From contig JAFEUB010000771.1 of assembly GCA_024529925.1 (NCBI GenBank), positions 124,001-188,000 on the forward strand: a stretch of DNA of 64,000 nucleotides. Direction: 5' to 3'. Origin of the DNA: Ophthalmolycus amberensis (lineage: Eukaryota > Chordata > Actinopteri > Perciformes > Zoarcidae). Of this stretch, positions 29,480-43,808 are shown in pieces; position 1 is the stretch's first letter, and every line of letters begins with the position of its first letter. The notes beneath the pieces are model-generated. The model saw only the letters and a program-made list of their open reading frames with translations. It searched no databases and was not told the origin of the DNA. The translations under genes were made by a program, and so were the position numbers.

Positions 29480-32400
29480 ACACACACCTTGTGAAGTCAG
29501 TAGGACTGTAATTGTATGTTTGGATCTTTTACTTTATGTAGGAAAATACTGCTGCTTCTGCCCAACATCCTGCTGTGTGTCCCAGTTCTGGTGCCAACAA
29601 AGGGCGACTTGCAGTACGAGTGACTAGAATTATCTGGTGTGTAACGTGTAAATGTGTGTTAGTGTTTGTGCTCCTGTTTATGTAAGTGCATGTACCTGCT
29701 TGGATTTATTTTTGATGACGCTTAAGTCTCTGTGGGGCAGTTTCGTCTCTGCTGACTCGTGCAAGATTCTTGTGAGTCACCGAAGACATCAGAACCTTAA
29801 GACATCATAAACATACTTAGCTAATTAGGGCGGTCTAGTTGATATTTGTTGAAGGAATTCTCCTATAATGCTATACAGGGATAGCGGTGGGCGTACCACA
29901 GTATAAAACAAAATATCTGTAGGCCAGGGATTTGGTATTAACCTAATGGTGTGCAGGATTTTACACAGAGAGACGTCTTTGGGGTATGGCAACAGTAAAT
30001 GGAAAAAATCCACAATAAAAATAAAAACCCTACACTCCCATTTCAAAACAGATTACGAAAATACCCTGTCAGTCACCCGAAGGATCATGCAAAGTATACA
30101 TTTTTTAAATATCATCTCCATGTTGTTTGGCATGAAATGACACCATTCAGTTGTCACTAAATTCAAGTGCAAAACAAACCAACAACCAATTATTATTTCA
30201 TCCGGCAACAGCCTCCAAAAGTGACAAGAGCCTAAAATTGTTGTTTGCATTTCGATTTCACTAACGGCTGAATGTGCTTTCACTGGAATATATCTGGCCT
30301 GAATGTATCGCGTATCAAATGGGTGTTACCATATGTATGTAGCATCCCCATCTCATTCACAGCGCCGTAATTGCAAACAAAGTCAAATCCATTTAAAATC
30401 AGGTTTTGACCCCGCAAACCTTAAAGCATGCCAATCAGTGGTGGGTAGTGAGTGCAGTACAGCGGAGACAACATCAACATTGTTGATTAGAGTGTGTTTA
30501 ATGCTGATAACATTGTGCCGCTTGTATGCAGAGTGTGGATTCGGGGAGAGCAGTGTTAAATATTTCAGCTGATGTCCTCACGGGCGTTTGCTGTATTCAA
30601 AGAGAGCGAGAGAGAGAGACAGAGAGGGACTATTGATGTGGTTAACATATCAAAAATGGATGAGGATAGATCAAACTAAAGTAGCAATAACAATAAGGCA
30701 ATAACAGTTTATTATCTTGGTTTTCCACGTTAGAATAACTGCTGTTGAGAGTATCATTTGAAGTGAAAGTGTGGGCTGTAGATTTGGATCCCAGCTCACT
30801 CCCACACAACCGTTAGACCAACGGGGAATAAAAGAAATCACCTCAGCTGTTGTTGCTCTTAGACCCTCCTGTCACACATTTTTCTTGTGTTTGCTCTCAC
30901 TGTCACTGAACTGGCCTCTACCACAACATCTATGTTTGTACGACATTAAAATCCAATAACAAGCAAGAAATCTGATCCATGAAGAAAGAGCCTTTTCCAC
31001 CTCTGCCTGCCTCTTTCCTGTCTGTCTCAAATAGCAGCACACAAAGCGGCGAGGGGTTGGAGATGTTTCCCCGGCTATTATTTTCATCTCTCTCCTTGTC
31101 GTAATACACGCAACGCTCTGTTTTGATGTGTGCAATAAACTTATCAGAGGAACACCGCAGGAGGTCTGTGCAACACTGGGAGTGGCTCGGTGGGGAAGGC
31201 AGCTTAGCAGCTTATGGACAACCAACACAGCTGTTGTAGACAAAACAACACAGAGTTGAACCATTCTACATCCTGCTTGCTGCCAAGCATGGAAAATCAT
31301 GCAGCGCTGCTTTCTCCTAACAGGTGCAAATGTTTATGACAACGAATGAATAAAGAAATAAGCAAGCTGTAGACACATATGATGGGGTTGAAACTTGGCT
31401 GGACAAACTCTCTCTTAGTGTCTGTTCCTGCAGGCATTGCAGTTGTTTAACCATTACAAAGAACGGAGGCTATAATAAATGATTTTTTTACAACTGTGTT
31501 AAATATCCCACTCATTTAATGAGTCTCTGCATGTTTCAAATGCATCCTTTATCCATTTTCTTTTTGCTAATGGCATCGCACCACTTAAAGTGCAAAAACG
31601 GAGCACAGACAGGTGCTAAATGTTGCACCCCAGAGTGTCTCTCACCCTTTTGCTGTTTCCTCTCTTACATTCTTGTGAAAACCTTTGAGTGTTTACTTCG
31701 GTTTTCCAGTCATTTTTCCTCCTCCCTCACCACCACCACCCTCCTCCTTCGTCTTTCCTCCCTCCCTGTTTTACATCCCTTGTCCTCGAATCGGACTTTT
31801 CTGAGAAGTATAGCGAGGAGAGAGAGACTGCTCCAGGAGATTTGAGCAGCCCATAAAGTAAAGCGGCTCGCTTCCAAAGGCAGCTAAGAGGCTCAGGGGA
31901 GGATGGCAGTCGCTGTCTTCTTCCAGAACATGTGCGTCAAAGCAGTGACATGGTGTCATAGTGAGAGGAGCACAGAGGAAGAGAGGAGAAAGAGAAAAAA
32001 GGGTGGGGTGAGGGGGGGAGACGGAGAAAGACGGAGAGAGATAGAACTTTGTCAACTTGTCATCCATTATAGATTGCCTATTATTCATTCAGGGCAAACT
32101 CGCCTTGTGCTGTGCTCTTCTCCCACTTTCATCTCTGCTCTCTTACTCAATCCTTCTGTGCGTCTGTATCTGTCGCTAGGCAGAAAACCCGCTGTGCAGT
32201 ATTTTAGGATCTCCATAAGGGCAGCTCTTCTGCGTACAGTAAAGTGTAGCGCCGTGCACTTCTGACAACACACACATCCCAAATATGTCGAGCACGATCT
32301 CAAAGAGAAAACAAAAGAACAAACCACACATGCCAACTGAACACGGGATGAGGAAAAGAAAAAACTTTTCATGAATGTCATTTCTACAACAAAAAATTGT

Positions 32401-33244
32401 TTTACTGTACAAATCGGATGATTGAAACATAAAGATGTCAGATATATTAGCACTTTATAGTTGTTTTTGAAAAGTGATGTATAAATACAGACTTTTATTA
32501 TCAGAATATTGATATTTTCATGATTATTTTATCTCCTCAAACCCCGACTGTCACATTTAGTATCCGCTTTTCATGTTTTTATGGCCTCAGATATCACACG
32601 TAGTGGAGATATCCTCGATGTTTTAAGCAGTATTTTGTATAGCAATTTCCCCAAACTTTAGCCTGACTGAATATGCAGTATTTTTAGAGACCATTGCTGT
32701 TTCTTTCATGGAAACAACTACTGTAAATGCAACAGCTCTCACATGTGGCTCACCACATGGTCAATCACAGCGGTGCACTGTGCTGCTTCACAGGATGCCA
32801 AAGATGCTATTCATGTTAACATACTGGGGAGCTGCTCAGTAAACAGTTTGCTGCTGTGTAGTTGCCATAAGACAGCTTCAGAAGGTCAGAAGAGAGAGTT
32901 TGATAATTTGCTTTAGAAACCTGAGGAGCTGTTGAGAGAGATCTAAGTGAAACAGTCGTCTTAGAGAGCAAGACCGTACAATACCAACCTACTGCAATAC
33001 TGCAAAGTCACACGAAGACCTGTGAGATCCAATTCAACCCTCTCACGTTATTGCTTTTACAGATTTATAACCTTACACAGGATATACATATGCAGTGTGG
33101 CTTTAATGGAAGGCATTATGCATGGCTGTGCAAATGTGGCACCTCACCGTCAGTTTGAGGAGATCAGCAGACTTCAGCATAACAACAAAAGAGGCCAAAT
33201 TAACAAAAAGTTCCTGGCATAATCCTGATTTTTGAAACATCATG
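27661..33244. other. Non-coding, with AT palindrome, CA repeat and strand-asymmetric blocks
   Basis: An interrupted AT repeat at 28301-28347 is nearly palindromic. A purine-rich block (28440-28720) is followed by a pyrimidine-rich block (28850-29290). There is a CA repeat at 29453-29487. A pyrimidine block (31700-31790) is followed by a purine block (31965-32045). No exon recognised. Confidence 0.55.
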
Positions 33245-33512
33245 TAAACAGGTTTCTTCAGCAAATTGGTCTAAATACGAGAAACCAGATTAAACTGGAC
33301 TATTTGCTTGACAAAAGACCAAGGACCGGTAAAGAACTGCTTTGGTGGCAGTGCAGAAGGTTGGTAGGGATGAAATTCGGTTACCTGCCAGATTACAACA
33401 TGTAAACTTTGGTTTTTTGCCGTAATGAGACTACTTGAGCACATGTAAACGCGTAAATCGTGTCGCTTGGACTGATTTCTCACAATAATCTGGTTTCTGG
33501 TGTGCATGTAAA
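33245..33512. mobile_element. MITE-like dispersed repeat
   Basis: Elements such as 'catgtaaac', 'cgagaaaccagatta', 'acaataatctggtttctggt' and a terminal 'gtgtgcatgtaaatg' belong to a fish repeat I remember, in which 'tttacatgcac' ends flank 'ccggataatc...ggtttct' cores. Ends and target duplication were not resolved. Confidence 0.5.
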
Positions 33513-34514
33513 TGTCGTCTGTGAGAGGAGGTAAGTCCTGTCAACAGGCAGGTGTGATTCAGTGCTCTGCAGTGTCAATTCGAATATATGCACCAGAGTT
33601 CCCCAAATCTTCTCGTTCTGGATTTCTTTCCATCCTGTCAGATAGTTTTCCTTCCAGCGGTCTAATTAGGGTTCGATTCGCACCTGAGCCGACAGATGAC
33701 TGCACTTAATTGCATGGAAGCGTACGAATCAGAACCTGTTTTGAGCATCACTGACACACACAGGCAGTGCCTATATGCTCAGACACACATCACACATGCA
33801 TGCAGACACACCTTGCCCACACATGCAATTAACATTTCCAACTGCTCCCCCCTCACCTTCTTGTCCTGTCAAAGCCGTTACATAACAGCCGTAAGCCTAG
33901 CCACTAAAACCCGACAAACAAATACTTTAACCTCCGTAGACCACAAGAGAAACAAGAGAATACAATCTGCTCTCTGCTCCTGACGTGCTGTCAGACTTCA
34001 TCTCATCACCGGAGACAGAAAAGTTGCTCTGTCGCGGGGGTGTCGTCCAGGTTTCTTTACACATAAGCAAAATGTTTGCTTCGTGGCAGTTCAGTCAAAC
34101 ATTCTCAGGTCTGTTCTTTGTCATCAGTTTTTGTTTACCAGCAGGACTTTTAAAAGGACACTTTCGGTGTATTACAATGTGTTGGCCATCATTTCTATTG
34201 GCTATGATGACGGCGTTCTCGCCAAAGTAATCGCTGAGATCTACGTGACATCGCTACTTAGAAGTCTGACACCGCAAAAAAACTGTTAAACCGAAAGTGA
34301 GCACACTGGAAACGATGGTAATAATCCCTCAATACATTCTAAAGAAAAATTGGGAGTGCGCACAACTACAGTCAGAGCGGCAGGTCAGAGTTGATCCAGA
34401 AATAAACTGGGGGTTGGGGCCCATGTTTCAGTTCTGAACAGCTGCTTTTCTAGTGGAAGCCAAGGTACCAGAATATCAGAGTTTAGAGCGCTCTAGATTT
34501 AGGTTAGAGAAGTT

Positions 34515-34640
34515 TACATTGACTATGTTTACATGCACCAAATATTCCGGTTTTGGCCCTTACTCTCGAAAAAGACAATATTCCCAATGAGCTGTTTAAA
34601 TGAAAATTAACATTCCACTAATATTCCCACTTTAAAAATG
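34515..34640. mobile_element. MITE-like dispersed repeat fragment
   Basis: 'tatgtttacatgcaccaaat' followed by 'attccggttttggc' and 'cattccactaatattccc' resembles another abundant fish repeat built on 'gtttacatgcag..aatattccgg'. This is about 1 kb from a related-looking copy at 33245-33512. Confidence 0.45.
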
Positions 34641-34864
34641 AGATTGCATTGATTTTGTAATAATTCAATGAATGCATCATATTCTCTACATTTTTTGCGT
34701 GTGCATGTGTGTCTGAGGTTTGTCTCGTTCTCCCAGCTGAGAAGCACTGCTGTTAATTATTTAGTTGTTGATCGTTGCGAGGTCGATCCCAAGGCCTTAT
34801 GGGATGGGGTGTAAATACCAGCTGAACACAGCAGGATGTTCGAGTGCATGTGGATGCTATAGTA

Positions 34865-34899
<35 letters not shown>

Positions 34900-35595
34900 C
34901 TACAGTATGTGTGTGTGCGTGCCTTAGTGCATCTGTAGTGTTATGCGCATTTTGCAGTGTAATCGCTGTGTACGTTTTACTAAGGCCAACCGGTGAGAGA
35001 TAGATAATGCACTGCACTACAGCTAACAAATCCCTGTGCAGTGAATACATTGAGCAGAGAAATCTTTGGAGTTAAAGAAGCGACAAAATGGCTTCAAAAT
35101 CCAATTTCCCAAACCTGCTTTACATTCAGCAGGGAATACTTGTTCCTGAATGCAGCACAAGTTGGTATTTTTTTTTCTATTTCTACCCATCCCTCAGTAC
35201 ATGCGTCATACTGTACGTTTCTGAAAAAGGCAGAGGTCAGGAGGAATATTGAATTCAATTTGAATATGGTGACTGCGGGTTTGTGTGTGTATTTGTGTAC
35301 ACTGATTTATTCACGTCTCATCAGAGATCTGCGTGTTTCTGTACCGATACAGTATATGTCTGTGATACTGTAAATATATGCATGTTAATAAATGTATTTC
35401 TCAGTATTTGTGTGTGTGTTCCCCTATTCTCAGATCTGCAAATGTTCATTTATGGTTTTCCAAACGTTTGTTTTTTTAATCTATTTTACTTCAAAGGGGC
35501 ACATGGAGAGCTGGGGGCCTTCTAGCATATGGGCTCTAATTGAAGGAGAGACATACAAACAGAGATAAAGACAGAGAGGGAGAGAGAGAGAGAGA

Positions 35596-35631
<36 letters not shown>

Positions 35632-35734
35632 AATACTTGAGGTTGAGTGGGGGTGTCTGTGTGTGTGTAAAGGGTGTTACCTCAGTGCAGAGAGACACTT
35701 TACCATCATGCAAAACCCTGCAGCATAGAACAAC

Positions 35735-35768
<34 letters not shown>

Positions 35769-38700
35769 GTCGCCAGGGCTGCCATAAGCTGGCAGTAGAA
35801 AGTAGTATTTGTAAGATGCATAAAAACACATAAACACACAGACTTATGTTACTGGCATTGCCTGCCAGGCCTCTGCTAGTTGGAGGGAAATTGTCAACCC
35901 TCTCCATCTCTCTCACTCTCACTCTCACAAACATCTACATTAGCTTTTGTTCCCTTCTGTCATTTCTCACTCATTCTCCTCAGAAGGACTGCATATAGTT
36001 TGAAATTTGGGATACAGGTGCTAAAACAAAGTCTCAGTACAATACTAAATGAATATATTTTTCATTTTTGTCCACACCAAGCTGTCTAAATTTGTAAATA
36101 CATCTTTTTTTTCTCCGTTTTAGGTCTCTTCCACACTGCAACTAAGAATAATTTTCCTTTTTGAATAATCTGCTCATTATTTTGCATTTCATTGTTTTTT
36201 CAATGAAATATGAGAAAATAGTGAAACTGGCCATTATATTATCACGTATCATGATGTGTGTGTGTGCATAATAGCAGTAAAGTTAACTATCCGTCGCCTA
36301 TAACTTTCTCTATGATGATTCATTGTAAACGTCAATGTAGCCAATTTACATTGCACAGTTGTCGTCGTTCATTTGCAATCATAAAATAGAGATTTGATTG
36401 ACGTCTTTAGTGCAGTAGCGCTGTACATAACGGTCGCCTGGTAGTTAACCGGTAATATTTATGAGACCAACTACATTGTTCGTTCAGCTCTGTTGAAACG
36501 GTGTAGTTGATCATAGAGACAGAGCAGAGCTTTAGCCAACTGGGGCTGTGATACAGTTGGGTGCAGAACAAGAGCAGAGTCAGCAGTTTTCCTAATGTTC
36601 AGGAATAAAAACAACCCTGAAAACACAGACAGCATGTTCAAATTAACTGGCTTTGTATGAATGTCGACTCAGCTACACTCATGGACCAGAAACCTCCCAC
36701 ACACACACACACACACACATTGTTTTTACCAATTTTCACTAATTCTCTCTCTCACACACACACACACACACCACCCAGTGTCGGAAAAATCCTTGAAATG
36801 AGGCATCAGAATTCAGAGCCACGTTGCATGGGTCAATCCTTATTCAGATACAAAGACACATTTGGAGGGAGTAGAAGAGGAGGAGGAAGATGAGGTGAAG
36901 GACAAGAGGAGTGGAAACAGAATGAGGAGGAAGGTGGCGCAACGCGGGTGACAAATTGAGAGGATTATGGAGCCAAGGTGGATTGAGTGGACGGACATAG
37001 AGAGTCGGGAGGGAGGATGGAGTCGGAGATGTGCATTCATAATTAATTTCCAAGCTGGTGTGTGCATTTGAGTGTGAGGTTTCGGTGTGATGTACAATGT
37101 GTGCGTGCGTCACATGGCGTGTTTTTGTGAAACCATCCAAGTAGTACTCGTTTGTGGAGGCAGAAATGTGCTTCTCAGAATATAAATGTGGGCATAGCGA
37201 TGTGTGTGTTCGCAGGTGTTGCAGGTCTGTGATGCGTGTTGGTGTGTGCCTGTGAATGCATGTTTTTTTGTGTTTTTCAACTAAGCTTACTTATTACTTT
37301 TTAGTGTGCGTTTGCAGGCGTGTTTGTGTGCGACGTGTGTGGCCTTGAGGAGGAAAATCAAAACATTTATGGAGTTGTGATGAGTGCCGTTGCCCCTGTA
37401 CTGAAAAAGATCAGGGACGCGCTGCACTGTGAGTACGCTTCTCTCTTCCTTACTCGCCTCGGGTGATGGAGAGAGAGAGGTGTCACTCTGCCTGGAATAA
37501 AATGTTTCAGTTTAATTCAAAATCACCAAGATGTCTTTTGTTGAAGAAACCTTGTGTGTGTGTGTAAAAAAAGATGGTATAACTTTTGGAATAAATAAAA
37601 AGAGGTTCAAGGGAAATTTCTTTCCTGAGTTTATCCTCTGTAGACCCAAACCATGAATAAAACCTTTCACCTTCAAGAGTTTTTCCACCCAAATCTGACA
37701 ACATATTTTCTCAATTGGCCCCTGTGAGTACCTCTGCATGGAGATAGTTTCGTTTTATTTGCCAAGGCTTTGGTGTATCCTGCTCTGAAACCTGTGATGC
37801 CACCCCGATACAATGGAGGTGAATCAAATTGTGTTTTATGATGTTCAAAGCACTGAAAAATTACATATGAAAACCTCAACGGTGACGTGTCTTCTTAGAA
37901 ACAGTGTCCCAGTTACCCTAGATAATCCGCAGACCTCTCTGTGAACTGCCTTTATTCAAACAGCTCTGTACCAAAACAAGTAGTGTCAATGAACTGCGAG
38001 CTGCTGCAATCACAGAAAGAAGATAAATAAAGTGTAGAAAGAGACAGGAATCGAGGGAGCATCCAAAAGTGGACACAAGGCCAGAAAACGTAAAAGAAAC
38101 AGCAGCAAAACAAAAGGGCAATGGAAACAGGAAGTGGAAGTGAACAGAGGAGAGTAAGAAGGGGAATAAAGAGGAGTGGAGTGATTGAGTTATGACGGCT
38201 GAGTGTGGGAATATTCACGGTCATGAAACCTCAAGCGCAGCCTGATCATGTGAACGGATGCCATGCCACAACATTTCTGGTGTACAGACATTCTCAAGGC
38301 TTCAACGAAGCCCCCAGAAGTTTTCCGCTCCACTTTTGAGCTCTTGTTCATTTCAAATGAGGAAAACAAAATACAATAAAAAAAACATGCTACACACAAA
38401 CTTCACAACTTCTGGTACTTTTCTGCCCCTTTTGTCTTCCGAGTCACTCTAATCGGGATGAGATTGCTCGTTCTAGCGTGAACACAGAGAGGAAAACGTC
38501 TACTTAAAATGAGAAGCGGCGCTTCAAGATTTTCAAATAGTATAGCATTCTATATTTGTCATTTGCCATTTTAGGCTTGAAGACATTTCATCAGCTCTTA
38601 TGCTGTCACCTGGATGAGAATCGGAGGCGTTACGCTTGAGGTTTTAGAGACAACAGCAAATCACTTCAATTGTGCCTCTCTGTGTCATTTAAGTAAACCT

Positions 38701-40708
38701 ATATTTGTACTGCAGAACAAGTGTCTAATGTGATAAACTCTATTGTCATTGTCTTCTTCTGATCCCTCTCATGCTGCACTACAGAAAATGACCTCAAGAT
38801 TATTTTTAGAAATATCAGATCTGCAAACACATCAATGCCTTTGGCTATTTTTATCTGTCTTCTATGTGCCGATGCAAAATTGAATTAATGAAGCTACGGT
38901 TCCCATCAGCAATACGACACAGAGTGTGACTTCATGATGACGTTTAGACGGTGAGCCTGTAGCTCAACAGTAGAGAAGGTGATCGTACTGCAGGAGTGGT
39001 TTGAATAGCTTCCGTGAATGTTGAGTGACATGATGGGATCGTGAGTCATCGCTGGAATCCATTGTAACCGCTTTGAATTCATGGAGGAGCAGACTTTTCA
39101 CAGCCACTTTTCAACCCTGCAGGCGGAGAGAGGATCAGTGGAGTATCTCTTTAAATAGAAACAGGACCTCCGGAATGGGAGGGCAGACAGGTTCATGATC
39201 AAAATCAAAAAGGTAATTGAGAAAACGAGGAAGCGTAGCATAACAACCTAGAAAGCAGAAAAAAGAGCCAGACGAGACATTTCCAGATGATTCTAACCTT
39301 CACAGAAAGCCGAACACTATGACTGATGGCTGGAGTTTAACCAGCAACCTTCAGATTAGCCAGATCCGATGACTGATGGTAGGGAGTTTACCCGACATGC
39401 TCTTCTCGCTTCATCCATCTCTCTTTAGCTGATGGAGCAAAGCTGTGACACCTCCTCCTGTTCGCCTGCCACACATCCTTCCTCTCCCTTTCACTGCCCA
39501 TTCTCACATTTCCTGACTGATGTCTTCTCTCTGCTATTTCTCTGTCATGCCACCTGCATGTATTTTCCTTCAGCACCACAGTGTGGAAACTGTCAACAAG
39601 AAGAAAAAAAAAGCGGGCCAAACGGGGAATGTACAGCACTAATATCATGCTAATGGTGTTGTGAGAACACTTAAAATTGCTGTCACTTGTAAACTATTAG
39701 GAACGTTTCAGTCCGACACTCTGGATTTAGAAGGACGGGGGTTGATCAGACAATTTCATTCATATGTGTGGTTGTGCTCTCAAGTCATTAATCATTCTGT
39801 TGCAGTGGGTTTCACATGTGTCAGCTGCTAGATAACTCATTTTGGAACGAAACTGATCGCATCAAGCGCTGACAGTTCTACAGTGCTTAAAATCACTCTC
39901 CATGGGGAGCCTGTTTAATGAGCGACCTGATGACAACCCCCCCCCCCCCCAACCACCCACCCCCCTCCTTGTTTTTGGCCAATCTGCTTGTTTTTGCCTG
40001 CGATTGGCTCAGTCAAAAGGCAAGTGTGCACTAACAGCGTGTTATCCGATAAAACAGCCCCGTGACAGATGATCCCTCGGACATGTCACTGCGCTGAAAT
40101 CGCTCACTTCACTTGTCATTTGGATTCGTAACCCTTCATCTCGGTTGCCTTCTGCCACCTTCCTCTTCTCTTCTCCCTTTTCTTGAATCTGTCTGTGTCT
40201 GATTGACAAGTGTAATCCCCGAGCATGACGGAAGTGTCTCGCTCCGAGTGCATCAACAACAAATGCTGTGGAAACGAGGTGCAAGAGCGCAGACAGTCGC
40301 TGCCATGAAAGATTTATGCAATAATAAGTCCCGATGTACTTTTAGCAGCCTTTGTAATAGAGACAGATGGGAAACTAAACGAACAACAGGGAGGAGAGCG
40401 GAGGAGGGTGACAAAGGGTGATTCATACCTGCAGTATAAAGGCGAGAGCAGGGAATGATGTAGTCACAAGAAGAGGAAGAGAGAGTTCCTTGTGCTGAGG
40501 GGAATTGGACAAACAGCTAGGAAACCGCTGGCCTGCCATGCTGCACTTTCCCTTCCTCTTCTCGTCAGCTCGTTGGAAAGCCTCATTTCTCCCTGCTCTC
40601 CACTGAGAGTATCTGCCAAAGAGCGTTCCAGATTCAGTCATGGCAAGACACAGGAGGCCAACCAGCACCTAAACCACAACTGCTGTAGAGTGTGTGTGGA
40701 TGTACACA

Positions 40709-40753
<45 letters not shown>

Positions 40754-43742
40754 AGATGTTGAACCCATACACAAACGTTCATACACACCTTCTCAGCAGA
40801 CACAGACGCCAGATCAGGGTCAGTCAGCTGTGAAAATCCTGTGATTGAGCTCCATTGGGGCTGTATACATCTGTGTGTGTGTGTGTGTGTGTGTTCGGGT
40901 GTCTCTTTGCATCTGCGTTTAGGCCTGCAAGCTTGTGTGTTATTGTTCGGACTAGTGCATGTCTCATACGTTTTCAGTATGCTCATTGTTATCACCTACT
41001 TGCGTATTTTCAAAAAAATGATTTATGTTCCCAAACATTTTGTTTTCTGCAGCTCAGATACTCAGATAATTAAAAACATTGAGCAAATGGGCATGTGATT
41101 GTGAACCACTGTATATATCTCAGTAAATAAGCAGTTGCACCTGGATTTTAGTTTTCTTCACTTTTTTTTAATGATCAAGTGCTCTCCAAGTGCAGCGTAC
41201 ACAGTGTTTCAAAGTAGAGTAAGGGGTGCGTGGGTCTCGGGCCTTCCATGTCCTTGCGTGCCTGAATGCATTAGTGTTTGATGCCCGAGGAGGGGGTGGC
41301 ACATCTCCTCATGGAAGTCTGACCGTGGCCCCTGTTTCCCACTGACACATGTCACCGTGTCGGTCTGCGTTGTCGTGGTTTCAGTGAGGCAGGACGAGAC
41401 GGAGAGCAGCAGCAGCACTACTGTACTCCCGCTGATGTCTTTCCTCCACTAATAGGCAGGAGTGAAATAGGGAAAGCTGTGACCTGCATCATCTGATTAT
41501 GCATGTGGAGAGAGTGCATATGGGAGGGAGGGGTGGGCAAAGTTTTTCTGAGTATAATAAGAGCTTGATTAGTGTTGAGATAAGCTTACCCTTTAAATGA
41601 CCCAATTACTATATGCAAAGAGGGTAGAGGTTATTTTAGAATTTTCTCTCTCTCACAATGTCTCTGCTTCTCTATCTCCGTCCCACACACACACACACAC
41701 ACACATGTATACGGTCCCCCTGATCAGAGTAGACTCTGAATGTTTTTAATTAGCAAGTATGTTGTGTGCTGGACAGCTGTCACTGCGCCGGGCCAGAGGC
41801 CACAGCAGATAATCCGACCAGGTATTGTCATGCGGGGGAGAAGAGACCACACAGGACCGGTCCGGCGCTAATTGTAAAATACCTAGATACCTTGGGAAAT
41901 GGTTTTTAAGCAGGCCTTCTCGTATTTGTTAAAAAGGCGAGGCACCACGTACGGTGCTTCATGATAATGAACATCGATTTTTCTTTCAAATTTAAGCACT
42001 TTGCTTCCGTGCTGGAGAGAGGCAGACAACACCGCTGTGCTGGGGATCCTGAGGTTAAAGCGTCCTATTATGATACAAGATTAGAAAGGAACATAGCTGG
42101 TGGATTCGCATGCTTTAGTGCATTAACAGTGGCTATTTTTAAAGTACACTAGACTGCAGGCTTTTAGATCTCATCATGTCGAGGCAGCCACCGATGTACA
42201 TGCTATCGACATTAACTCGCTTGAGATGGGTCGTCCATAGTGAGCACTTCATTGCCATTTACCTAAATACTGTATATTCACGAGCAAGGACCGTTTTGAA
42301 AAGTATCGCATCAGTTTGGTTGTTTGTTTAGCACGTACCTCATCCTGCTTGAGACAGTTAAGGACACACTAATGGAAAAATGTGTTTAATACAAGTGCCC
42401 TGACCATTTTGGGATGTGTATCTTGTATATGATTGACCTGCAAGTCATGTCCCAACGGTGTTACCACCCCAACACAAGCAGTCAGACAGGATCAAGGATC
42501 AGGACTGGGATGTAGCTCAGGGTTGTTTCAAGAAATCAATCGTCACTCCTACTCTGACTGGTGAGCCATTGATTTGTCTGTAAGTTTTGCTTTCATTTTT
42601 TTTGTTTGGGGTCACAAAAGTGTGACTTTAAATTAAAGAAAATTTCAAGACTACGAAATAGTTATTCCAAGGCCACAGAGGATCAGTGGTGCAGAGCCGG
42701 CAATATTGACCTCGTTTGTCTCTAATATGAAGATGGATGTAATGGTTATGTACTATATTACATGAGGGGAGGATTATTTAGTGCAGAGATATTTCAGCTG
42801 TGTCTTTGAGGCAATGACGCCATTTAAATCTCTCATTAACTCTGCCAGAGATTTATCACCATTTGAATGAGCAACACTAAATGATCTTTGGGATTATGCT
42901 AAGCTAAATCAACCACCAACAAGAGAGGAGCAGCATCTATATCGAGTGTCTGAGATAGCCGTCGTCCCGCCTGCACCCTGTCTCATTCTCTACCTCCTCA
43001 TTTTTGGTAAATTTCACTCTTAATTCTCTCCTTTTTCACTCCGTTTTGCTCCTGCTTTATGAATTTATTTGTCTTTTTTCAGGTGAAACCCTGCCACTGC
43101 TGCTTAACTACGGTTGATTATCCGTGTCTGTATGTGGGTGTATGGGCCTGCGTGCACGTGTGCGCTCGCGCACCTGGGTGCACAAGAAAATACATGTGAT
43201 TCAGTGTGACTAAATGGTTTTTTTTTTCTCTCTGCAACTTGAGTATGCATGTGTGTTAATCAATTTGCAAGTGTTTCTCTGACTCACCTCACAGAAGGTC
43301 GTAGAATTAGTTGGCAATTCATCAGAAGTCACAGCTGTGTTGTGTGCAGAGCAGACAGACGTTTAGACACCTACATATATAATGGTCTACGCCTGGCAGA
43401 AGATCCCTGTCACCCCATCATCCTTTATAAGCTACAGTCTCACTGCTCTGCTCTCTTTCCCTCCCACACCGCCACGCTGTGCCTCTCTCCCCTTGCCTCT
43501 GCTTTCATGTTTAAGAGCTCCTCATTCTCTTTGAGTTTGATATTGCCCATTCCCCATCCCCCCCCTCCCTCTCCTCCTCTCCTTTTCCCTCCCTCTCTCA
43601 CATTCCCCGCTCTGTTACTTTTTCCCTTATGTTTACCAGAATGAGTGGCAGGTGTCTCTCCTCCAGATGCCAAGTTGTAGTTGGGAGGCAGTTGCGATGA
43701 TGGCCTGACAAGCAGCATGTGGATGTGCTTCTTCTTTTTTTT

Positions 43743-43745
<3 letters not shown>
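34641..43745. other. Non-coding with several microsatellites; candidate elements near 41440-41850
   Basis: Arrays: TG 34867-34897; AG-TG-AG 35579-35631; TG 35737-35764; CA 36699-36719 and 36752-36770; C-run near 39939-39950; CA 40710-40747; TG 40873-40893; CA 41682-41704. A tRNA-like A/B-box pair occurs near 38955-39010. No exon recognised. Confidence 0.5.

Positions 43746-43807
<62 letters not shown>
43746..43807. repeat. (GT)n microsatellite
   Basis: About 31 uninterrupted GT units, preceded by a T-rich stretch. Confidence 0.97.
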
Positions 43808-43808
<1 letters not shown>

